Origin: a virus
Strand: one strand, 5' to 3'
Virus record (IMG/VR): IMGVR_UViG_3300042455_001086
Location: 186,001 to 250,000 of that record
Length of the DNA stretch: 64,000 nt
Position 1 is the first letter of the stretch, and each line of letters opens with the position of its first letter. The notes under the pieces are model-generated. The model was not told where the DNA came from. It made no database searches and saw only the letters and a program-made list of their open reading frames with translations. A program made the position numbers and the translations under genes. Below, one piece after another: positions 60,258-64,000 of the stretch.

Positions 60258-61838
60258 TTATGAATGTGTTATAATCCAGTTATATGGGGATCCGGTTAAA
60301 AAATTTCTTGCGGCAATTCCATCGTAACCACCTGAACTAGCATCTGGTGCGCCGTTTGTTCCCCCTATTTTTAAATTAATATTTGACCATCCGGTCGGAT
60401 TGTAAGTAGCGTTTCCACTAAAATCGACCAAAATGTGGTTTACATCAGAAGATGACATATTATTATCATATAATCCAATAATAGGTCTCCCTTGTGTTGC
60501 CCCTGATATTAATGTGGCTCCTGATAATGGTTTAAAATCAACATAATCTAAATTACAGTCAAACATTCTAAAAGCCGAGAACGAATCGTTATTACTAGTA
60601 TTTCTAAAAAAAGTATTGACGTTAGGAAAAATAACATTAGTTAAATTATCATTACCGCTAACTTGGATATACCCTGTCGAAGCGGAGCTTGACCCACCTA
60701 ATTTTGTTAAATTTGTTAAATTCAAATTTCCGGTTAGGTTACAATTATTAGCCAAATAAGACGTAAAATTTTGTGATGATTGTGTATGCGTTATATTTGT
60801 TAAACCGGTATTATTATATATCGAAAAATTACCACCCAAACCTGATAATGGTGTTAAATCTAAATTTCCTGTTAAATTACAAGAATGCACAGAATAATTA
60901 CTAAAATTTTGTGATGATTGTGTATGTGTAATACCAGTTAAATTGGAATTAGAATGAGCTTGAAAATTACCACCCAATCCTGATAATGGTGTTAAATCTA
61001 AATTTCCTGTTAAATTACAAGAATACACAGAATAAGACGTAAAATTTCGTGATGATTGTGTATGTGTAATACCAGTTAAATTGGGATTACTATAAGATCT
61101 AAAATCACCACCCAAACCTGATAATGGCGTTAAATCTAAATTTCCTGTTAGGTTACAATTATTAGCCCAATATCTTGTAAAATTTTGTGATGATGGTGAA
61201 TGTGTAATACCAGTTAAGTTTAAGTTATTATTAACATAAAATTCACCTCCCAAACCAGATAATGGTGTTAAATCTAAATTTCCTGTTAAATTACAAGAAT
61301 ACACAGAATAAGACGTAAAATTTCGTGATGATTGTGTATGTGTAATACCAGTTAAATTGGAATTATTCTGAGTTTGAAAATCGCCACCCAAACCTGATAA
61401 TGGTGTTAAATCTAAATTTCCTGTTAAATTACAAGAATACACAGAATAAGTACTAAAATTTTGTGATGATGATGAATGTGTTATTCCTGTCAATCTTGGG
61501 TTATTTGAAACAATAAAAACCCCACCCAAACCTAATAATGGTGTTAAATCTAATTTACCATATATGTTATCATTAAATAAATTAAATCCATTAATGTTAC
61601 TAAAACTATTACCTCTCATTTGAATGGTTCTAATTTCTGTGTCAGCAGAAAACCCACTATATGTGATTGAATTTCCGGCTGTTTGTGTAATATTTGTCCC
61701 ATTATTAAGTTTCCAAGAAACCCTTCTTGAACCACTACTAAATGTAACATCCGGATCAAATGATGTTGTTGACCCACTTTTTTGAAATGTCAGTACTTGA
61801 CCTATATTATTTCTTGATGTAAATTGTTGCCTACTCAT
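60258..61838 (-). CDS. Repeat-rich adhesin/tail fibre-like protein
   Basis: 526 residues. Residues ~95-390 consist of seven 46-residue units with core CNLTGNLDLTPLSGLGG and connecting LTGITHTQSSQNF; five are nearly identical and the first and last are divergent. Periodic N, L and hydrophobic positions resemble leucine-rich or BspA-like solenoids. The N-terminus (QQFTSRNNIGQVLTFQKSGS) may attach to the virion. It follows a tail fibre gene with a 9-nt gap, so a receptor-binding or host-surface role is likely. DNA repeats are listed separately. Confidence 0.75.
   Translation of the reverse strand: MSRQQFTSRNNIGQVLTFQKSGSTTSFDPDVTFSSGSRRVSWKLNNGTNITQTAGNSITYSGFSADTEIRTIQMRGNSFSNINGFNLFNDNIYGKLDLTPLLGLGGVFIVSNNPRLTGITHSSSSQNFSTYSVYSCNLTGNLDLTPLSGLGGDFQTQNNSNLTGITHTQSSRNFTSYSVYSCNLTGNLDLTPLSGLGGEFYVNNNLNLTGITHSPSSQNFTRYWANNCNLTGNLDLTPLSGLGGDFRSYSNPNLTGITHTQSSRNFTSYSVYSCNLTGNLDLTPLSGLGGNFQAHSNSNLTGITHTQSSQNFSNYSVHSCNLTGNLDLTPLSGLGGNFSIYNNTGLTNITHTQSSQNFTSYLANNCNLTGNLNLTNLTKLGGSSSASTGYIQVSGNDNLTNVIFPNVNTFFRNTSNNDSFSAFRMFDCNLDYVDFKPLSGATLISGATQGRPIIGLYDNNMSSSDVNHILVDFSGNATYNPTGWSNINLKIGGTNGAPDASSGGYDGIAARNFLTGSPYNWIITHS
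60715..61560 (-). repeat. Tandem 138-bp coding repeats
   Basis: Seven tandem units of 138 bp encode the 46-residue protein repeats of the 60258-61838 gene. The middle five share almost identical blocks, for example the segment encoding GNLDLTPLSGLGG, while the intervening 8-10 codons vary. Such repeats allow copy-number change by recombination. Confidence 0.85.
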
Positions 61839-61847
61839 AATTAAATT

Positions 61848-62747
61848 TTAGGCATAGTCATTACCAACTGTCCAATACATTGTTGTTCCGTTGTATGTAA
61901 ATGTTATTATATCGGTAGCATTTGCATTTGATGTCAATATTATACCACCACCTCCGTTTGCAACACTATGTGTTACCACACCACCATTAACATTACCTAA
62001 ACTTAATGTTCTTCCACCAACAGCGTCTTGTGTGACAATTAAAGTCCCGTATTCGCCATTTCTTACATTTGTTAATGTTAATGTTGTGTTTGCTGTCAAT
62101 GTTACTTGATAATTTGTGCTAACACCAGAAACATTCCAGTTGAATGAAGTTCCGGTTGAACCGATGTTGGTATATGAACTAATTGGTGTCCCAGTAACCG
62201 ATATTGTGAAGTTTCCATTAGTTCCACTTATTGCAATATTATTACCAGGAGTTAAACCACTAATTGGTAAATTTTGATATGTTGTAGCACTTATTGTTGT
62301 AGCTGTTAAACCTTGTAAAGAAGTATTACCAGTTACAGTTAAGTTTCCATTAACATTTAATGTATTTGCACTTAGTCCACCAGTAAAATTCGTTTCACCA
62401 CTTACAGTTCCACCAGTAAATGATGTTCCGGTTGATCCTGTGAAATTAACACCAAAGTTAGGATATGTTCCAGTAATACTTAAATTGGTTCCTCCACTAA
62501 TACTTACAACCTGATCTGGACTTGTATTTGTTATTGTAAAGTTAGGATATGTTCCTCCAGTTAATATTCCAGTTCCTCCAGATATTGATACTGTATTTCC
62601 GGAATTTATATATGTTTTTAAGTTTGTAATTGTTGTTTGACTTGTTGTTCCACTCAAAACCGTGTAATTTACAATTGGTAATATATCTGTTGGTGTATAT
62701 TGTACACTACTAACAGAAGGTAATTGTGATATTTTTTTATTTGCCAT
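61848..62747 (-). CDS. Tail fibre protein
   Basis: 299 residues. The N-terminus MANKKISQLPSVSSVQYTPT, then ILPIVNYTVLSGTTSQTTIT is a common start of Bacteroidota phage tail fibre and virion proteins ('kisqLp.......~D.lpiv....t.k.t...l..~~'). Most of the remainder is Gly/Thr/Asn repeats (SGGTNLSITGTYPNFGV; TANTLNVNGNLTVTGNTSLQ) as in trimeric beta-structured fibres. The C-terminal ~80 residues (ATDIITFTYNGTTMYWTVGN) resemble a fibre tip. Receptor recognition is inferred. TATTTAT 11 nt upstream. Confidence 0.82.
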   Translation of the reverse strand: MANKKISQLPSVSSVQYTPTDILPIVNYTVLSGTTSQTTITNLKTYINSGNTVSISGGTGILTGGTYPNFTITNTSPDQVVSISGGTNLSITGTYPNFGVNFTGSTGTSFTGGTVSGETNFTGGLSANTLNVNGNLTVTGNTSLQGLTATTISATTYQNLPISGLTPGNNIAISGTNGNFTISVTGTPISSYTNIGSTGTSFNWNVSGVSTNYQVTLTANTTLTLTNVRNGEYGTLIVTQDAVGGRTLSLGNVNGGVVTHSVANGGGGIILTSNANATDIITFTYNGTTMYWTVGNDYA

Positions 62748-62758
62748 AATTTTTTTTT

Positions 62759-62765
62759 ATAAATA
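62759..62765 (-). promoter_or_regulatory. TATTTAT element
   Basis: 11 nt before the tail fibre ATG (62747). Confidence 0.38.
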
Positions 62766-62772
62766 CTTGTTT

Positions 62773-63900
62773 TTATGAAGATATTTCTGTCGCAAAGCAA
62801 ATTTCTCCTTTTTCTCTAATTAATCTTTCCATATCATTGAAGGAAATATAAGCTGTGCCATTTATACCCCAACTTCTACCCCAACTATTTTTCATTCTAA
62901 ATATTCTTTTTCTTGTGTCAACACCATTTATCACATAGGCATGACCTCCAAGTAAAGGACCACCAATTCTTATATTTCCATTTCTATCTGGAAAGAACAT
63001 ATTTCTATACCAATTTGTCCCAACCACTACCGGTCCAATATTTAAAACAGAATCAATTAATGTTTGAAGTGTATAACCCCAATAATAATTTCTTACCTTA
63101 CCTACTTGTTGTAGATATTTTACACCACCCCTTACCGAAGTTCCATTATAGTTTTCACCTGGCCATTCATCAAGTTTTTGAGCGTTTTCATAAATTATTT
63201 TAGGTTGAATGATTGGCGCAACACCTGGTTGTCCAATTGGACCGTCTTCCAACCAATGAGCCCAAGAAAAACCAACACAATGCGGTGTATTTCCTTGATT
63301 TCCCCACCATCCATTATCATCCCAATATCTTGATGTTATTGTCACCCTTGATCTTGATGAGGTTAAAAGGTGGTTTTCAATTAAATAATTATTATCCCGT
63401 TCATCTGGCTTATGTGTTCTACCAAGTGGAAATTCTGTTTCGACAACTGTTGTTGTTGCTGTTACTGGAATAACTGGTGTTGAAACACAACAAGGAAATT
63501 CTGAAACATAACAACTTTCATATGGTAAATCATCACCTATAAAACTTTCTTGGATATTAATATATAATTTTTCTCTTATCGGTAAAATTAAAACACCCTC
63601 GTTCTCGGTTCTAAATAAAAACTGACCTTCAAATCTCCCAACCTTATTTGTGTCTTTTGACTGGAATTGGTAATAAACATAATACTCAACCGGAGCATTT
63701 GGATCCGTAAATTCTTTTTTTGTGAAACCAGCCGGCCTTGTCACTATTTTTGGAATTCCGGTTTCAACATCTGACATTGAAAAGAATATTGCTGATTCCT
63801 CAATGAAATTCATAAAACTATTGTAGTCACTTCTACCGTCTTTTACCACTTGAATTTTTAACAATGGTAATGTTGCGTTCTTTTTAATATAAAATTCCAT
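62773..63900 (-). CDS. Virion protein with papain-like cysteine protease domain
   Basis: 375 residues. The first ~130 residues (FYIKKNATLPLLKIQVVKDG, FFSMSDVETGIPKI) resemble the N-terminal beta domain of BppU-like and other phage baseplate proteins. From ~165 a C1A-like peptidase domain follows: NQGNTPHCVGFSWAHWLEDG (oxyanion Gln and nucleophile Cys ~207), GGHAYVINGVD (His ~317) and RMKNSWGRSWGING (Asn ~335), so the catalytic triad is complete. There is no signal peptide. It heads the fibre operon; cleavage of host surface proteins or of virion proteins is possible. Confidence 0.85.
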   Translation of the reverse strand: MEFYIKKNATLPLLKIQVVKDGRSDYNSFMNFIEESAIFFSMSDVETGIPKIVTRPAGFTKKEFTDPNAPVEYYVYYQFQSKDTNKVGRFEGQFLFRTENEGVLILPIREKLYINIQESFIGDDLPYESCYVSEFPCCVSTPVIPVTATTTVVETEFPLGRTHKPDERDNNYLIENHLLTSSRSRVTITSRYWDDNGWWGNQGNTPHCVGFSWAHWLEDGPIGQPGVAPIIQPKIIYENAQKLDEWPGENYNGTSVRGGVKYLQQVGKVRNYYWGYTLQTLIDSVLNIGPVVVGTNWYRNMFFPDRNGNIRIGGPLLGGHAYVINGVDTRKRIFRMKNSWGRSWGINGTAYISFNDMERLIREKGEICFATEISS

Positions 63901-63914
63901 TTATTGTTTTTACA

Positions 63915-63921
63915 ATAAATA
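63915..63921 (-). promoter_or_regulatory. TATTTAT element
   Basis: 14 nt before the ATG at 63900. Confidence 0.38.
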
Positions 63922-63930
63922 TTAGTTTTC

Positions 63931-64000
63931 CTATAATATAATTTCTTCTTTACATTTTTTTAATGCACATTCTATTACTTGGTGCATATCATAGTATTTA
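63931..64000 (-). CDS. C-terminal end of an unknown gene
   Basis: The last 22 codons of a minus-strand gene enter from the right edge: KYYDMHQVIECALKKCKEEI, then IL and TAG at 63931. Too short to identify; the frame is inferred from amphipathic sequence and fit before the promoter-like element at 63915. Confidence 0.45.
   Translation of the reverse strand, partial: KYYDMHQVIECALKKCKEEIIL

Noticed and set aside
60715-61560. CRISPR array
   Set aside because: Units are in frame, encode 46-residue protein repeats, and have no 25-40 nt palindromic repeat with unique spacers.
1-64000. tRNA or rRNA genes
   Set aside because: No cloverleaf with GTTC-A/G-A T-loop pattern or CCA-end candidate was found by eye; a tRNAscan run would settle it.

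Overview
This 64 kb, very AT-rich window is part of the genome of a large contractile-tailed (T4-like) phage. Evidence for the T4-like core is a run of recognisable homologues: tail sheath, tail tube, gp25- and gp6-like wedge proteins, a gp53/LysM-like protein, neck proteins, family B DNA polymerase, DnaB/gp41-like helicase, UvsX recombinase, a gp32-like SSB and an RNase H/flap-exonuclease relative. The host is probably a Bacteroidota bacterium: there is a small Cys-rich DUF5522-type protein, a family I associate with Bacteroidota, and most genes lack a Shine-Dalgarno sequence. Host and phage assignment are inference; capsid, portal and terminase genes are not in the window.

Layout, reading down the minus strand (the direction of most genes). 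63931-60258: end of an unknown gene, a structural protein carrying a papain-like protease, a tail fibre and a repeat-rich adhesin-like protein. 60148-57356: DNA polymerase. 57308-57014: small RHH protein and a truncated HNH endonuclease. 57017-51613 is a plus-strand island: SNF2-type helicase, a metallopeptidase-superoxide dismutase fusion, a neck protein and a small protein. 51564-50865: GIY-YIG endonuclease fused to what looks like the right end of an IS200/IS605 TnpB element, plus a detached HTH fragment. 50875-45681: neck, tail terminator and giant sheath. 45557-39231: three paralogous VSR-like homing endonucleases, one on the plus strand, surrounding a HAD phosphatase and the tail tube. 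39195-38283: tail assembly chaperone with a probable +1 frameshift extension. 38256-24120: tape measure, a giant baseplate protein with an OmpA-like domain, LysM protein and a 2241-residue hub-like protein.

24078-14163 is the replication and nucleotide block: SSB, UvsX, a C5 DNA methyltransferase interrupted by an intein, 5' exonuclease, helicase, class II ribonucleotide reductase and small proteins. 13885-1 returns to baseplate wedge and tail proteins (gp25, gp6-like, a 1776-residue protein with membrane segments, then four smaller proteins and a partial one).

The strongest candidates for novelty are: (1) the GIY-YIG / TnpB-tail / omega-RNA-like junction at 51113-51564; (2) the intein placed exactly in the Pro-Cys catalytic motif of the methyltransferase; (3) a TTT-TTT-CGG +1 frameshift site in the tail assembly chaperone; (4) a complete Fe/Mn superoxide dismutase embedded in a phage polyprotein; (5) a directional TATTTAT element in front of most transcription units on both strands. 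No tRNA gene or CRISPR array was seen.
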